DNA of 64,000 nucleotides, taken from positions 1,240,001 to 1,304,000 of the forward strand of contig OY730298.1 in assembly GCA_963422595.1 (NCBI GenBank), written 5' to 3'. The notes below the pieces were generated by a model that did no database searches, was not told the DNA's origin, and saw only the letters and a program-made list of their open reading frames with translations. A program made the position numbers and the translations under genes. Of the stretch, positions 44,255 through 54,091 are shown one piece after another (the stretch's first letter is position 1; every line of letters starts with the position of its first letter). The stretch is from G963422595 sp963422595. GTDB taxonomy: Bacteria > Pseudomonadota > Gammaproteobacteria > UBA4575.

Positions 44255-44713
44255 TCACCAGTATTGATGAATATCACGAATCAGTTTCAGCTCATAGCGT
44301 TTGCCGTCTAAATAATCCTGCAAGCTGTGTATAACCATAGTGCTACGTATTTTAGTTTCCGGCAAGGCAAGGATTTCCTCTGCACTGTACCAACTCGCAT
44401 TTAAGATTCCGTCATCCAGATTAGTGCCAACCCGCTCAGTGCTTGAATTACCACAAAAAGTAAAACGCAAAAAAGCCTCATCCTTATGCGGATGTTGCCA
44501 ATGATAAATTCCGACTAAGGCCGAGGGATAAAATTTCCATCCGGTTTCCTCCAGAGTTTCACGTTTAGCCGCATCGATAAGGGATTCCCCTCGTTCCCAA
44601 TGTCCGGCAGGCTGATTAAATACCTGGTAGCCATCAACCAGTTCTTCCACCAGAAGAAAATTATTATTTCTTTCGATTACAGCTGCGACAGTAATGTGAG
44701 GTTGCCAACTCAT
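44255..44713 (-). CDS. nudJ: Nudix hydrolase NudJ-like
   Basis: A 152-residue pyrophosphohydrolase. The Nudix box runs from Gly37 to Trp59 and matches GX5EX7REUXEEXGU exactly (GHWERGE, then RETLEETGW). HITVAAVIERNNNFLLVEE is the usual N-terminal strand pair. In E. coli NudJ acts on nucleoside di- and triphosphates and thiamin pyrophosphate precursors, and its gene precedes mnmA as here. It is divergent from clpS across 292 bases of AT-rich DNA that contain an ATAAAATAT/ATATTTTAT inverted repeat at 44801-44828. Confidence 0.9.
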   Translation of the reverse strand: MSWQPHITVAAVIERNNNFLLVEELVDGYQVFNQPAGHWERGESLIDAAKRETLEETGWKFYPSALVGIYHWQHPHKDEAFLRFTFCGNSSTERVGTNLDDGILNASWYSAEEILALPETKIRSTMVIHSLQDYLDGKRYELKLIRDIHQYW

Positions 44714-45005
44714 AAAATTGTTTTTTAGTAATTGTTATAAAGCATAGCTGAATGCGTATAAAATAGTGATCCCTCTCTATATTCGGTTAAGTTTAAAATG
44801 ATAAAATATAAAAATATCAATATTTTATGATTCTAACCTAACTTAGAATATAGAAATAATTTAAAAATTACGCAAATATACACAGGTCTCAAAGCTTATA
44901 CCGTATCGGCTTTTAAGTAGATCAAATGATGCAATTCCAGATATTGTTGTTAAGCTGTAAAATAGAGCTAAGTATAATAGCCAGTGATAATGCGTTGACT
45001 TGAGT

Positions 45006-45326
45006 ATGACTGAACAGGAACAAATTCGCCATGATGAAGAGTTGGCAGTTCAGGAGGTTCGTCCGAAGACTAAAAAGCCTCCTATGTACAAAGTAATTTT
45101 ATTAAATGATGATTACACGCCGATGGAGTTTGTGGTACATATTTTGGAAGGCTTCTTTAATGTGAATCGTGAACAAGCGACACGCATAATGCTACATGTG
45201 CATACACGCGGTAAAGGAATATGCGGAGTTTATACACGTGACGTAGCGGAAACGAAAGTTGCGCAAGTGAATGACTACTCACGCGTGAATGATCATCCAT
45301 TATTATGCGCGATGGAACAAGATTAG
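45006..45326 (+). CDS. clpS: ATP-dependent Clp protease adaptor
   Basis: A 106-residue adaptor that delivers N-degron substrates to ClpAP. The core is PPMYKVILLNDDYTPMEFVV, where NDDYTPM forms the N-degron pocket, followed by HILEGFFNVNREQATRIMLHV and GVYTRDVAETKVAQVN. ATG 45006 is preferred over a TTG two codons upstream. clpA follows 22 bp downstream and the pair forms the standard operon. Confidence 0.96.
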   Translation: MTEQEQIRHDEELAVQEVRPKTKKPPMYKVILLNDDYTPMEFVVHILEGFFNVNREQATRIMLHVHTRGKGICGVYTRDVAETKVAQVNDYSRVNDHPLLCAMEQD

Positions 45327-45348
45327 ACCACTTGGGTATGGGTATCCA

Positions 45349-47610
45349 ATGTTAAACAAAGAATTTGAGTTTACTTTAAATATGGCTTTTAAGGAGGCGC
45401 GTGAGAAACGCCATGAATTTATGACGGTAGAGCATCTATTGCTTGCGCTTACACAGAACCCGGTCGCGGCAAACGTGTTACGTGCATGTGGTGCTGATAT
45501 GCCTAAGCTGGTTAAGGAGTTATCTGAATTTATTACCAATAACGTCCCAATTATTCAGGACGAAGAAGATCGCGATACTCAACCCACGTTGGGATTTCAG
45601 CGCGTGCTACAACGCGCAGTATTCCACGTACAGTCATCTGGGAGGCAAGGAGCAGAAGTAACTGGTGCAAATGTTTTAGTTGCGATATTTGGTGAGCGGG
45701 AATCACATGCTGTTTACTTATTAGAGCAATACAACGTGACTCGTCTTGACGTGGTAAATTACATTGCGCATGGAATATCAAAGGTCTCACTTGATTCGGA
45801 AAGTGAGCTTGCCACAGATTCTGGTGTAGATGTAAATGATGATCGGCCTGCACCGAAACCTCTTGATCGTTTTGCGACGAATTTAAATAAATTAGCGTCT
45901 GTAGGGAAGATTGATCCACTTATAGGGCGAGAAAACGAAATTGAACGTACGGCGCAAATTTTATGCCGACGTAGAAAAAACAACCCATTACTGGTTGGTG
46001 CAGCAGGTGTTGGTAAAACCGCTATCGCGGAAGGCCTGGCAAAAAAGATCGTTGACAATGAAGTTCCTGAAGTATTAAAAAAAAGCACGATTTACTCGTT
46101 AGATTTAGGTGATTTAGTCGCTGGAACAAAATACCGTGGCGATTTTGAAAAACGTCTTAAAGGTGTTTTGCGTCAATTAAAAGAAGATCAGGGTGCCATA
46201 CTATTTATTGATGAAATACACACTGTAATCGGCGCGGGTTCTGCATCAGGCGGCGTCATGGATGCCTCCAATCTAATCAAGCCGATGTTAAGCACAGGTG
46301 AGCTGAGGTGTATAGGCTCAACTACATACCAGGAATTCCACAGTGTATTTGAAAAGGACCATGCGTTAGCACGCCGCTTTCAAAGTATAGATATTGAAGA
46401 ACCCGATGTAGATGAGACCTATCAAATATTAAAAGGGCTTAGTCGCCGCTATGAAAAGCATCATGGAGTACGTTATTCCAATGCTGCCTTAAAGGCTGCG
46501 GCTGGGTTAGCTGCTAAGCATATCAATGACCGGCATTTGCCGGATAAAGCTATTGATGTCATTGATGAAGCAGGGGCCAATATGAATCTCAGGCCTAAAT
46601 CAGCGCGCAAAAAGACTATAACGGTTAAGCAGATTGAGGCAATTGTTTCGAAAATGGCCAGAATTCCGCCAAAACATATTTCAGCCAGCGATACCGAAGT
46701 GCTTAAGAATTTAGAACGCAATCTGAAATTAGTTGTATTTGGACAGAACGATGCTATTAACACATTATCCACGGCGATTAAGATGTCACGCTCAGGAATT
46801 GGAAATGAAGACAAACCTATTGGTTCATTTCTGTTTGCTGGGCCAACTGGTGTTGGTAAAACTGAAGTGACTCGGCAGCTGGCATTAATCTTAGGTATTG
46901 AATTACTACGTTTTGACATGTCTGAATATATGGAACGCCATACGGTTTCACGTTTAATCGGTGCGCCACCAGGTTATGTAGGATTCGATCAGGGTGGGTT
47001 GCTTACTGATGCCGTACTAAAGGCACCGCATTGTGTATTATTGCTGGATGAAGTAGAGAAAGCGCATCCAGATGTATTTAATTTACTGCTACAGGTGATG
47101 GATCATGGCACGTTAACGGATACTAATGGCAGAAAAGTAGATTTTCGTAACGTGATTTTGGTAATGACTACAAATGCTGGGGCATGGGAAATGGGTCGCA
47201 GCAGCGTAGGGTTTACGTCTCAGGATCACCAATCTGATAGTATAGAAATCATCAAACGTATTTTTACGCCTGAGTTTAGAAATCGTTTGGACAGCATCAT
47301 GCAATTTGCGTCATTGGATCAGGAAACAGTTTTACACGTTGTAGATAAATTTATTGCACGGCTCGAAGCCCAGCTGGAGCCCAGGAAAGTAGAAATCCAA
47401 ATTGAATCCTCAGCAAAGGCTTGGATAGCGCAACGTGGCTACGACATAAAAATGGGTGCGCGGCCTATGGAGCGCGTAATACGAGAGCACGTCAAAAAGC
47501 CCTTGGCGGAAGAAATTCTTTTTGGGCGCCTGGAAAATGGCGGCAGAGTTATCGTGCGTGCTAAGGACGGTGAATTAGAGATCAACTGTCTGGAACAGGT
47601 AGTAAGATAG
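45349..47610 (+). CDS. clpA: ATP-dependent Clp protease ATPase subunit ClpA
   Basis: A 753-residue AAA+ unfoldase. The start at 45349 (MLNKEFEFTLNMAF) matches ClpA; longer frames would overlap clpS. It has a double Clp N-domain (about 1-150), a first AAA module with GAAGVGKT and DEIHTVIGAGSASGGVMDAS, and a second with GPTGVGKT and LLLDEVEKAHPDVFNLLLQV. It feeds substrates to ClpP, whose gene is not in this window. It ends 8 bp before the convergent infA stop. Confidence 0.97.
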   Translation: MLNKEFEFTLNMAFKEAREKRHEFMTVEHLLLALTQNPVAANVLRACGADMPKLVKELSEFITNNVPIIQDEEDRDTQPTLGFQRVLQRAVFHVQSSGRQGAEVTGANVLVAIFGERESHAVYLLEQYNVTRLDVVNYIAHGISKVSLDSESELATDSGVDVNDDRPAPKPLDRFATNLNKLASVGKIDPLIGRENEIERTAQILCRRRKNNPLLVGAAGVGKTAIAEGLAKKIVDNEVPEVLKKSTIYSLDLGDLVAGTKYRGDFEKRLKGVLRQLKEDQGAILFIDEIHTVIGAGSASGGVMDASNLIKPMLSTGELRCIGSTTYQEFHSVFEKDHALARRFQSIDIEEPDVDETYQILKGLSRRYEKHHGVRYSNAALKAAAGLAAKHINDRHLPDKAIDVIDEAGANMNLRPKSARKKTITVKQIEAIVSKMARIPPKHISASDTEVLKNLERNLKLVVFGQNDAINTLSTAIKMSRSGIGNEDKPIGSFLFAGPTGVGKTEVTRQLALILGIELLRFDMSEYMERHTVSRLIGAPPGYVGFDQGGLLTDAVLKAPHCVLLLDEVEKAHPDVFNLLLQVMDHGTLTDTNGRKVDFRNVILVMTTNAGAWEMGRSSVGFTSQDHQSDSIEIIKRIFTPEFRNRLDSIMQFASLDQETVLHVVDKFIARLEAQLEPRKVEIQIESSAKAWIAQRGYDIKMGARPMERVIREHVKKPLAEEILFGRLENGGRVIVRAKDGELEINCLEQVVR

Positions 47611-47618
47611 CGAACAGC

Positions 47619-47837
47619 TCATTTACCTCGATAGGTAATTCTACCCTTGCTCAAATCATACGGAGTCATTTCCACCGTGACCTTATCTCCGGTAAGAATC
47701 TTGATGTAGTGTTTTCGCATACGGCCAGATATGTGCGCGGTAATGACGTGTCCATTTTCAAGTTCAACCCGAAACATAGTGTTAGGTAAGGTTTCGACCA
47801 CAGTACCCTCCATTTCTATATGATTTTCTTTTGGCAT
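47619..47837 (-). CDS. infA: Translation initiation factor IF-1
   Basis: A 72-residue single OB-fold protein: KENHIEMEGTVVETLPNTMF, RVELENGHVITAHISGRMRK and VTVEMTPYDLSKGRITYR. ATG 47837 has AAGGAG 4 bases upstream; in-frame ATGs farther out are not needed. infA facing clpA tail to tail is a common gammaproteobacterial arrangement. Its promoter must lie in the 120 bases shared with the divergent fabD. Confidence 0.98.
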   Translation of the reverse strand: MPKENHIEMEGTVVETLPNTMFRVELENGHVITAHISGRMRKHYIKILTGDKVTVEMTPYDLSKGRITYRGK

Positions 47838-47957
47838 ATCACTCCTTTTGATCATTAAAGAGGCACTCATTATCATCCAACAAAAAAATAAAACAAGAGA
47901 ATTAATAGTTAGTACAATGCGATCCCAAATTTAATTTTCTATTTGCGGACAAAAAAC

Positions 47958-48914
47958 ATGAATTTTGCGTGTCTGTTTCCCGGGCAAGGCTCACAATCGG
48001 TCGGCATGATGGCAAATTTGGCCACTGGGTATTCAGAGGTCAGACAAACTTTTGAACAAGGCTCTGATATATTGCAGGAAGATTTATGGAAGCTGGTTAT
48101 GGATGGACCCGAAGAAGAGCTGAATCGCACTGAAAATACTCAACCTATTATACTTTGCTCAAGCGTTGCCATCTGGAGAATATGGAAAAGGCAATCTACT
48201 ATACCCCCCATAATGATGGCGGGGCACAGTTTTGGAGAATATTCGGCATTAGTTTGCGCAGATTCATTTGAATTTGAAGCTGCGCTGCCATTAGCGAAGT
48301 ACCGCGGTCAAATTATGCAACGTGTGGTGCCTGAAGGCCGAGGGGCAATGGCAGCGATACTCGGTCTTGAAGAAGAAAAGTTAGCTAAAGTATGTAAGCG
48401 ATCTGCACAAGGACAAATAGTCCATGCCGTTAATTTTAATGCGCCAGGGCAAATCGCCATTGCTGGACATACAGAGGCAGTTATGCGAGCGGCAGAGGCT
48501 GCCAGGTCTGCGGGTGCGAAGCGCGCTGTTATCCTGCCACTAAGCGTGCCGTCGCATAGCACATTAATGCAACCCGCGGCTGAGCAATTACGTGATTACT
48601 TAGATAATATAGAGGTAAAATCTCCAAAGATTGAAGTAATTCACAATGCCGATGTAAAATCATATACCGATGATTTGGCAATTAAAGATGCGTTATACCG
48701 ACAACTGTTTAGTCCGGTACGTTGGATAGAGACGGTTCAGCATTGCATTTCCCATGGCGTAAATACATTCATTGAGCTGGGTCCTGGCAAAGTACTTGCT
48801 GGACTATGCAAGCGTATTGACCGCAAAGCTCCATGTTATTGCATATATAGCTTACGTAGTCTTGAACAAGCCATAGAGCAACTGGAACACTCTACGCATG
48901 AAGCTGAGGTATGA
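47958..48914 (+). CDS. fabD: Malonyl-CoA:ACP transacylase
   Basis: It loads malonate onto acyl carrier protein for fatty-acid elongation. The 318 residues start with FACLFPGQGSQSVGM. The nucleophile is Ser91 in GHSFGE (usually GHSLGE) and the catalytic His is in SVPSHSTLM. ATG 47958 fits the family start. It is the first gene of the fatty-acid cluster; fabH, plsX and rpmF, often just upstream, are missing, and divergent infA takes their place. Confidence 0.95.
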   Translation: MNFACLFPGQGSQSVGMMANLATGYSEVRQTFEQGSDILQEDLWKLVMDGPEEELNRTENTQPIILCSSVAIWRIWKRQSTIPPIMMAGHSFGEYSALVCADSFEFEAALPLAKYRGQIMQRVVPEGRGAMAAILGLEEEKLAKVCKRSAQGQIVHAVNFNAPGQIAIAGHTEAVMRAAEAARSAGAKRAVILPLSVPSHSTLMQPAAEQLRDYLDNIEVKSPKIEVIHNADVKSYTDDLAIKDALYRQLFSPVRWIETVQHCISHGVNTFIELGPGKVLAGLCKRIDRKAPCYCIYSLRSLEQAIEQLEHSTHEAEV

Positions 48915-48916
48915 AT

Positions 48917-49654
48917 ATGGACAATCAAGTTGCGTTGGTGACTGGTGCGAGTCGGGGAATAGGAAAAGCAATTTTACATGACTTAGGTGGCCGGGGGATC
49001 ACGGTTATTGGAACTGCCACGACACCACAAGGTGCCCAAAGCATCCAAACTGCACTGGATCGAGTGCGCATCTCTGGTGCCGGGCTAGTTTTGAACGTTA
49101 ATCGACCGGATTCAATCAAGTCAGTACTTGAAGAAATTAAATCAACGTTCCTGGCCCCGACAATTTTAGTAAATAATGCAGGCATTACAAGAGACAATCT
49201 ACTTATGCGTATGAAGGAAGAAGAGTGGGACGAAGTAATCAATACAAATCTATCTTCCATGTATAGGCTTTCCAAAGCATGTTTACGAGATATGGTGAAA
49301 TCCAAAGCGGGTCGCATCATCAATATTTCTTCAGTAGTGGCCATGACAGGCAATGCGGGTCAGACAAACTATGCTGCCGCCAAGGCAGGAATTATTGGGT
49401 TTACCAAATCTCTTGCCCAAGAGGTCGCTGCACGTGGAATTACGGTAAACGCTATCGCGCCGGGATTCATTGAGACAGATATGACAAGAGAATTAAGCGA
49501 GGTTCAGCACAATACCCTGCTTAAGCAAATTCCACTGGGGCGAATGGGTAACGTTCAGGATATTGCAAGCACTGTAAGCTTTTTAGCATCAGATAATGCC
49601 GCTTACATCACTGGTGAAACCATAAACGTAAATGGTGGTTTGCGCATGGCCTAG
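48917..49654 (+). CDS. fabG: 3-oxoacyl-ACP reductase
   Basis: An NADPH-dependent short-chain dehydrogenase that performs the first reduction in each elongation round. The 245 residues have TGASRGIG at 9-16 and the catalytic Ser139, Tyr152 and Lys156 (NYAAAKAG); NNAG and the late SDNAAYITGETINVNGGLRM confirm FabG. Two ATGs are possible: 48911 overlaps the fabD stop (ATGA), and 48917 has better spacing from GAGG and is used. Confidence 0.95.
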   Translation: MDNQVALVTGASRGIGKAILHDLGGRGITVIGTATTPQGAQSIQTALDRVRISGAGLVLNVNRPDSIKSVLEEIKSTFLAPTILVNNAGITRDNLLMRMKEEEWDEVINTNLSSMYRLSKACLRDMVKSKAGRIINISSVVAMTGNAGQTNYAAAKAGIIGFTKSLAQEVAARGITVNAIAPGFIETDMTRELSEVQHNTLLKQIPLGRMGNVQDIASTVSFLASDNAAYITGETINVNGGLRMA

Positions 49655-49873
49655 AATATATTAAATGAAATTGTATACTGGTTTGGTAATATCATAAATA
49701 TCTGTATTCAAATGGAAAATAAAATTTGTTTCATTGTGCGTAGTACTCAGGCTGAAGTCTGATATTGTATGTGATGTAAATGATGGCATATTAATAACCT
49801 TTTCAATACAATAGCAGGTCTGTCGTCCCGCTTGGAATCAGTAAAAAAATTTTGTTAAAGAGGAAGCAGCTAT

Positions 49874-50107
49874 ATGAGTAACATCGAAGAAAGAGTAAAG
49901 AAGATTATTGTTGAGCAGTTAGGGGTGAGTGAAGATGAAGCCTCAGAAGATGCGTCATTTGTTGATGACCTGGGCGCGGACTCTTTAGACACAGTTGAAT
50001 TAGTGATGGCTTTAGAAGAAGAATTTGAATGTGAAATTCCTGATGAGGAAGCTGAAAAAATCACTACCGTTAAGCAAGCTATCAGCTACGTCAGCAGTCA
50101 TCAGTAA
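49874..50107 (+). CDS. acpP: Acyl carrier protein
   Basis: A 77-residue carrier of growing acyl chains. Ser37 in GADSLDT receives phosphopantetheine, and the following acidic helix II (VELVMALEEEF) is the partner-recognition surface. GAGGAAG lies about 10 bases before the ATG. The 219-bp gap after fabG probably contains its own promoter, as is usual for this highly expressed gene. Confidence 0.98.
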   Translation: MSNIEERVKKIIVEQLGVSEDEASEDASFVDDLGADSLDTVELVMALEEEFECEIPDEEAEKITTVKQAISYVSSHQ

Positions 50108-50203
50108 TTACCAGCGTGTTCCAAATTCCATTGATAGCTTGGTCTTATACGGCCTCGTGCCATTCAATCTACAATATAACTTAATTAAATAAGGGCAGGT
50201 TTC

Positions 50204-51445
50204 GTGTCTCGACGACGTGTGGCAATCACTGGCATGGGCATTGTATCGCCCGTGGGCTCAAACATAGACAAGGCATGGGCAAACATAACGGCGGGTAACA
50301 GCGGCATTACTAAAATAGATTGTTTCGATGCAAGTTCATTTTCGGTGCAAATAGCGGGACAAACCCGAGATTTTAATGTTGATGATTACCTATCAAGGAA
50401 GGATCAACGCAAGATGGACCCCTTTATTCATTACGGCATTGGGGCAGGTGTACAAGCCATTCATGATTCAGGATTTGAAGTTTCGGAGGAAAATGCGGAA
50501 CGTATAGGAGTTGCCATTGGCAGCGGTATTGGTGGTTTGCCAGGTATCGAGAAAAGTAACGAGGCTTATCTACAGGGTGGCCCCAAAAAAATCTCACCAT
50601 TCTTTGTACCGAGTAACATCATCAACATGGTATCAGGCAACCTATCTATTATACATGGGTTTAAAGGTCCAAATATCTCCATTGTATCGGCTTGTACGAC
50701 AGGTTTGCATAACATAGGTGATGCCGCTCGAATGATTATGTATGGAGATGCAGATATTATGATTGCAGGTGGTGCTGAAATGGCCACCAGCCCATTAGGG
50801 ATCGGTGGTTTTGCTGCGGCAAAGGCCCTGTGTGCCTCGCATAACGATGATCCCGAGCATGCCAGTCGGCCGTTTGACTTAACCCGCGATGGCTTTGTGC
50901 TGGGAGATGGGGCAGGGGTACTGGTGCTGGAAGAATATAAACGAGCCAAAGCGCGTGCGGCAAAAATTTACTGCGAGCTTGTTGGCTACGGCATGAACAG
51001 CGATGCCTACCATATGACTGCACCCATATCCGATGGTCAGGGCGCGGCTCGGTGTATGCGCAATGCGTTAAAAGATGCGTCGTTAAATATTGATGACGTT
51101 GACTATATTAATGCTCATGGGACCTCCACGCCTGCCGGTGACGTAGCGGAAACGCTGGCAATTAAAAATGCATTTGGAGATCATGCGAAAAAGGTAGCAG
51201 TGAGTTCCACGAAATCCATGACCGGGCACTTATTAGGTGCTGCGGGTGGAGTTGAGGCCGTATTCAGCGTGCTTGCGATATATCATAGTACGCTGCCACC
51301 TACTACCAATTACGAGACACCAGACCCTGCTTGTGATCTTGATTACGTGCCAAATCAGGCACGGGAAATGCAAGTGAACGTGGCATTATCGAATTCATTT
51401 GGTTTTGGTGGTACAAATGGCACGGTTGTTTTCAAAAAAATTTAA
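50204..51445 (+). CDS. fabF: 3-oxoacyl-ACP synthase II
   Basis: The condensing enzyme for elongation. The 413 residues have the triad Cys164 (VSACTTG), His305 (NAHGTSTPAGD) and His342 (MTGHLLGAAGG), and Lys337. FGFGGTNGTVVF closes the protein. The start is GTG 50204, about 96 bp after acpP, with AGGGCAGG upstream. It is in the same operon as acpP and pabC. Confidence 0.97.
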   Translation: MSRRRVAITGMGIVSPVGSNIDKAWANITAGNSGITKIDCFDASSFSVQIAGQTRDFNVDDYLSRKDQRKMDPFIHYGIGAGVQAIHDSGFEVSEENAERIGVAIGSGIGGLPGIEKSNEAYLQGGPKKISPFFVPSNIINMVSGNLSIIHGFKGPNISIVSACTTGLHNIGDAARMIMYGDADIMIAGGAEMATSPLGIGGFAAAKALCASHNDDPEHASRPFDLTRDGFVLGDGAGVLVLEEYKRAKARAAKIYCELVGYGMNSDAYHMTAPISDGQGAARCMRNALKDASLNIDDVDYINAHGTSTPAGDVAETLAIKNAFGDHAKKVAVSSTKSMTGHLLGAAGGVEAVFSVLAIYHSTLPPTTNYETPDPACDLDYVPNQAREMQVNVALSNSFGFGGTNGTVVFKKI

Positions 51446-51509
51446 CTACTACTATCAACGGTATTTTTGCACGGGCGTGGTTTTCGCATAACTCAAATTT
51501 TTTAATAAT

Positions 51510-52319
51510 GTGCAAAGGTCTGTGATCATCATTAATGGTGAATATGATGATAGTCTCTCAAGTCTGGATCGTGGGTTACTCTATGGGGATGGCGTGTTTG
51601 AGACCATTGCCGTTAAGCAAGGTCAACCACAATATTGGCGAGAGCATCTTAAGCGCCTACGACTGGGGTGTGAGGTCCTGGGGCTTTCAGGTCTTGACAA
51701 CGCTGTTTTAAGGGACGAAGTAAGTCGAATAGTCGGTGTGGACACACAATGCGTAATAAAAATTATCATCACGCGAGGAATTGGAGACAGAGGATACAAG
51801 CCCACGCAACAAGCTCTAACTCGTATCATTCAAAAATTTCCCTGGCCAGAATTTCCACGTGTTTACACTGAACTCGGCATTGACGTAACGTTATGTGATT
51901 TTCGATTATCACAACAGACCAGACTCGCGCGCATCAAGCATCTGAACCGTCTTGAACAAGTACTTGCTCGCAGTGAATGGAATGAAGAATATCAGGAAGG
52001 GTTAGTGTGTGATACCGATGGCTACGTCATTGAGGCAATATCTGGTAACGTATTTTTTGAGATAAACGATTATATGATTACGCCTGATTTAAAAACATGT
52101 GGAGTGGCGGGGGTACTGCGCAGTCAAATAATCAACTACTGTAACAATCATAGCATTCAACTTTTAATCAGAGATTTTAATCTTAATGAAATCTCAAAAA
52201 TTCAAGCAATGTTTTTATGTAACAGTATTATTGGTATTTGGCCAGTCAGAAGCTTCAATGAACTAATATTGCCTAAGACCCCTATAATCAATCGCCTAAT
52301 GTCAGTTTTTAACGTCTAA
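51510..52319 (+). CDS. pabC: Aminodeoxychorismate lyase
   Basis: A PLP enzyme of fold type IV that splits 4-amino-4-deoxychorismate into 4-aminobenzoate and pyruvate for folate synthesis. SSLDRGLLYGDGVFET is the family N-terminal signature, the PLP Lys lies in ARIKHLNRLEQVLA, and EAISGNVFFEINDYMITPDL is the cofactor-phosphate region. The start is uncertain: GTG 51510 gives 269 residues, while GTG 51522 lies closer to the AAAGG but only 3 bases away. Its place between fabF and mltG is conserved in gammaproteobacteria. Confidence 0.93.
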   Translation: MQRSVIIINGEYDDSLSSLDRGLLYGDGVFETIAVKQGQPQYWREHLKRLRLGCEVLGLSGLDNAVLRDEVSRIVGVDTQCVIKIIITRGIGDRGYKPTQQALTRIIQKFPWPEFPRVYTELGIDVTLCDFRLSQQTRLARIKHLNRLEQVLARSEWNEEYQEGLVCDTDGYVIEAISGNVFFEINDYMITPDLKTCGVAGVLRSQIINYCNNHSIQLLIRDFNLNEISKIQAMFLCNSIIGIWPVRSFNELILPKTPIINRLMSVFNV

Positions 52320-52337
52320 GCTAAATATCAACGTCTG

Positions 52338-53354
52338 ATGCGTATATTGAGCACGTTCATCATCGTTATATTCGTAGTCATCGTGCTGCTGTCAATCTAC
52401 TTTATAGATTATGCGAATCGCCCACTTTCCAGCGGTACTCAAAATGTAAAATTAACTATTACTACAGGCATGAGTTTTACAGACGTAACCAAACAGCTTG
52501 GTGAACGTGGAATAATTAAAGAAAAACTACTTTGGAATATTCTGGGGCATATAAACAAGGCAACCAATGCGGTTAAAGCTGGGGAATACTCTTTAGCGGC
52601 AAGTCTAACGCCATCGCAGTTGCTTAATAAGTTAATTAAAGGGAATACCGCTCAGTTCTCCCTGACGATAGTAGAAGGATGGACGTTTAAGCAGCTTTGG
52701 GCAGCGGTAAAGCAGCACGAAAAAATCACCCATACTGTAAATTCGCCAGAAGAATTATTAGAAAAACTCGATTTGGCAGGCCATGATCCGGAAGGTTGGT
52801 TTTATCCGGATACCTATCATTTCCCAGCAGGTACGGCCGACGTAGAATTTTTTCGGCGCGCCTTCCGGCACATGGTTAAAGTTTTAGACGAAGAATGGTC
52901 TAACCGCAACAGAGACATACCGCTCAAGTCCCCTGAAGAAGCCTTAATTTTAGCCTCAATCGTAGAAAAGGAAACCAATGCCGAAGCAGAGCGCGCCATA
53001 GTCGCAGCAGTGTTTATCACCCGTTTAAATCGCGGCATGCGTTTACAAGCCGATCCAACGGTAATTTATGGTATGGGAGAATCCTTCAATGGCAACATAA
53101 GACGTAAAGATTTAAGAGAAGACACCCCGTATAATACCTACGTTCACAAAGGCCTGCCGCCTACGCCTATCGCTTTGCCCAGTCGTGCGTCAATTGCCGC
53201 AGCTTTAAGGCCCGCTGACAGTGAAGCCGTATATTTTGTTTCAAAAGGTGATGGCACCCATCATTTTTCCACCACTTACGAAGAACATCGAAATGCGGTG
53301 ATTAAATATCAGCTTAATGGCAAAAAGAAACGGCGTAAAACAGACGATGAGTGA
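52338..53354 (+). CDS. mltG: Endolytic murein transglycosylase
   Basis: A 338-residue inner-membrane protein that cuts nascent glycan strands. One membrane helix (about 5-23) precedes a LysM-like region and the YceG catalytic domain. The catalytic Glu is Glu210 in LASIVEKETN; GWFYPDTYHF and GMRLQADPTVIYG are family motifs. The ATG is 18 bp after pabC. Order with pabC and tmk is conserved. Confidence 0.95.
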   Translation: MRILSTFIIVIFVVIVLLSIYFIDYANRPLSSGTQNVKLTITTGMSFTDVTKQLGERGIIKEKLLWNILGHINKATNAVKAGEYSLAASLTPSQLLNKLIKGNTAQFSLTIVEGWTFKQLWAAVKQHEKITHTVNSPEELLEKLDLAGHDPEGWFYPDTYHFPAGTADVEFFRRAFRHMVKVLDEEWSNRNRDIPLKSPEEALILASIVEKETNAEAERAIVAAVFITRLNRGMRLQADPTVIYGMGESFNGNIRRKDLREDTPYNTYVHKGLPPTPIALPSRASIAAALRPADSEAVYFVSKGDGTHHFSTTYEEHRNAVIKYQLNGKKKRRKTDDE

Positions 53355-53449
53355 TCCTATTATCTGCTTAGCCATGACGATCCATATACAAAAATGGTGC
53401 AAAGTGAATCTTCGAAACGCGCAAAAACTATCTCGTACATTATTAAACA

Positions 53450-54079
53450 ATGGGCAAATTCATAACGTTTGAAGGCATCGATGGAGTAGGCAAGAGCGCG
53501 CAGATACTGCTTTTAGAAAAATATCTTCAATCAAAAAAAATATACACGCTTATCACGCGTGAACCTGGAGGCACTGAAGTGGGAGAGCGTATGCGCGAAA
53601 TCCTGCTGCACCAGGTTCCGGCTCATCTCGATTCCCGTACAGAACTGTTATTAATGTTTGCGGCACGCGCGCAGCATCTCAAAGAAATTATTTATCCCGC
53701 GTTGCGCAGGAACCAGTGGGTACTATGTGAGCGTTTTACAGATGCAAGCTACGCCTATCAGGGAGGTGGAAGAGGTGTGCCATTTTCGCAAATTCACAAA
53801 ATTGAAACCCTCGTGCACGAAGGTTTCATGCCGGATTTGACCATTTTATTCACATGTAAGGTACAAACTGGCATGCAGCGTATTCACAGGCGAGGAAAAA
53901 AAGATCGCTTCGAAAAAGAACAATTTGAATTTTTTGAACGTGTACAGCGAACTTATTTACAACTTGCTACAAATTATCCCAAACGCTTTAAGGTAGTTAA
54001 TGCCGAACAGGAGATCAGCGAAGTCGCCTCTGAAATAGAGAAAATTATAAATGACAGATTTGCAGAAATACCAACCTGA
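53450..54079 (+). CDS. tmk: Thymidylate kinase
   Basis: It phosphorylates dTMP to dTDP. The 209 residues contain the P-loop GIDGVGKS (9-16), the TREPGGTEVGE segment, and the DR-type motif CERFTDASYAYQGGGRG. GRGKKDRFEKE in the lid marks the bacterial enzyme. It lies 95 bp after mltG and 12 bp before holB. Confidence 0.96.
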   Translation: MGKFITFEGIDGVGKSAQILLLEKYLQSKKIYTLITREPGGTEVGERMREILLHQVPAHLDSRTELLLMFAARAQHLKEIIYPALRRNQWVLCERFTDASYAYQGGGRGVPFSQIHKIETLVHEGFMPDLTILFTCKVQTGMQRIHRRGKKDRFEKEQFEFFERVQRTYLQLATNYPKRFKVVNAEQEISEVASEIEKIINDRFAEIPT

Positions 54080-54091
54080 GCGAGCCTGGCA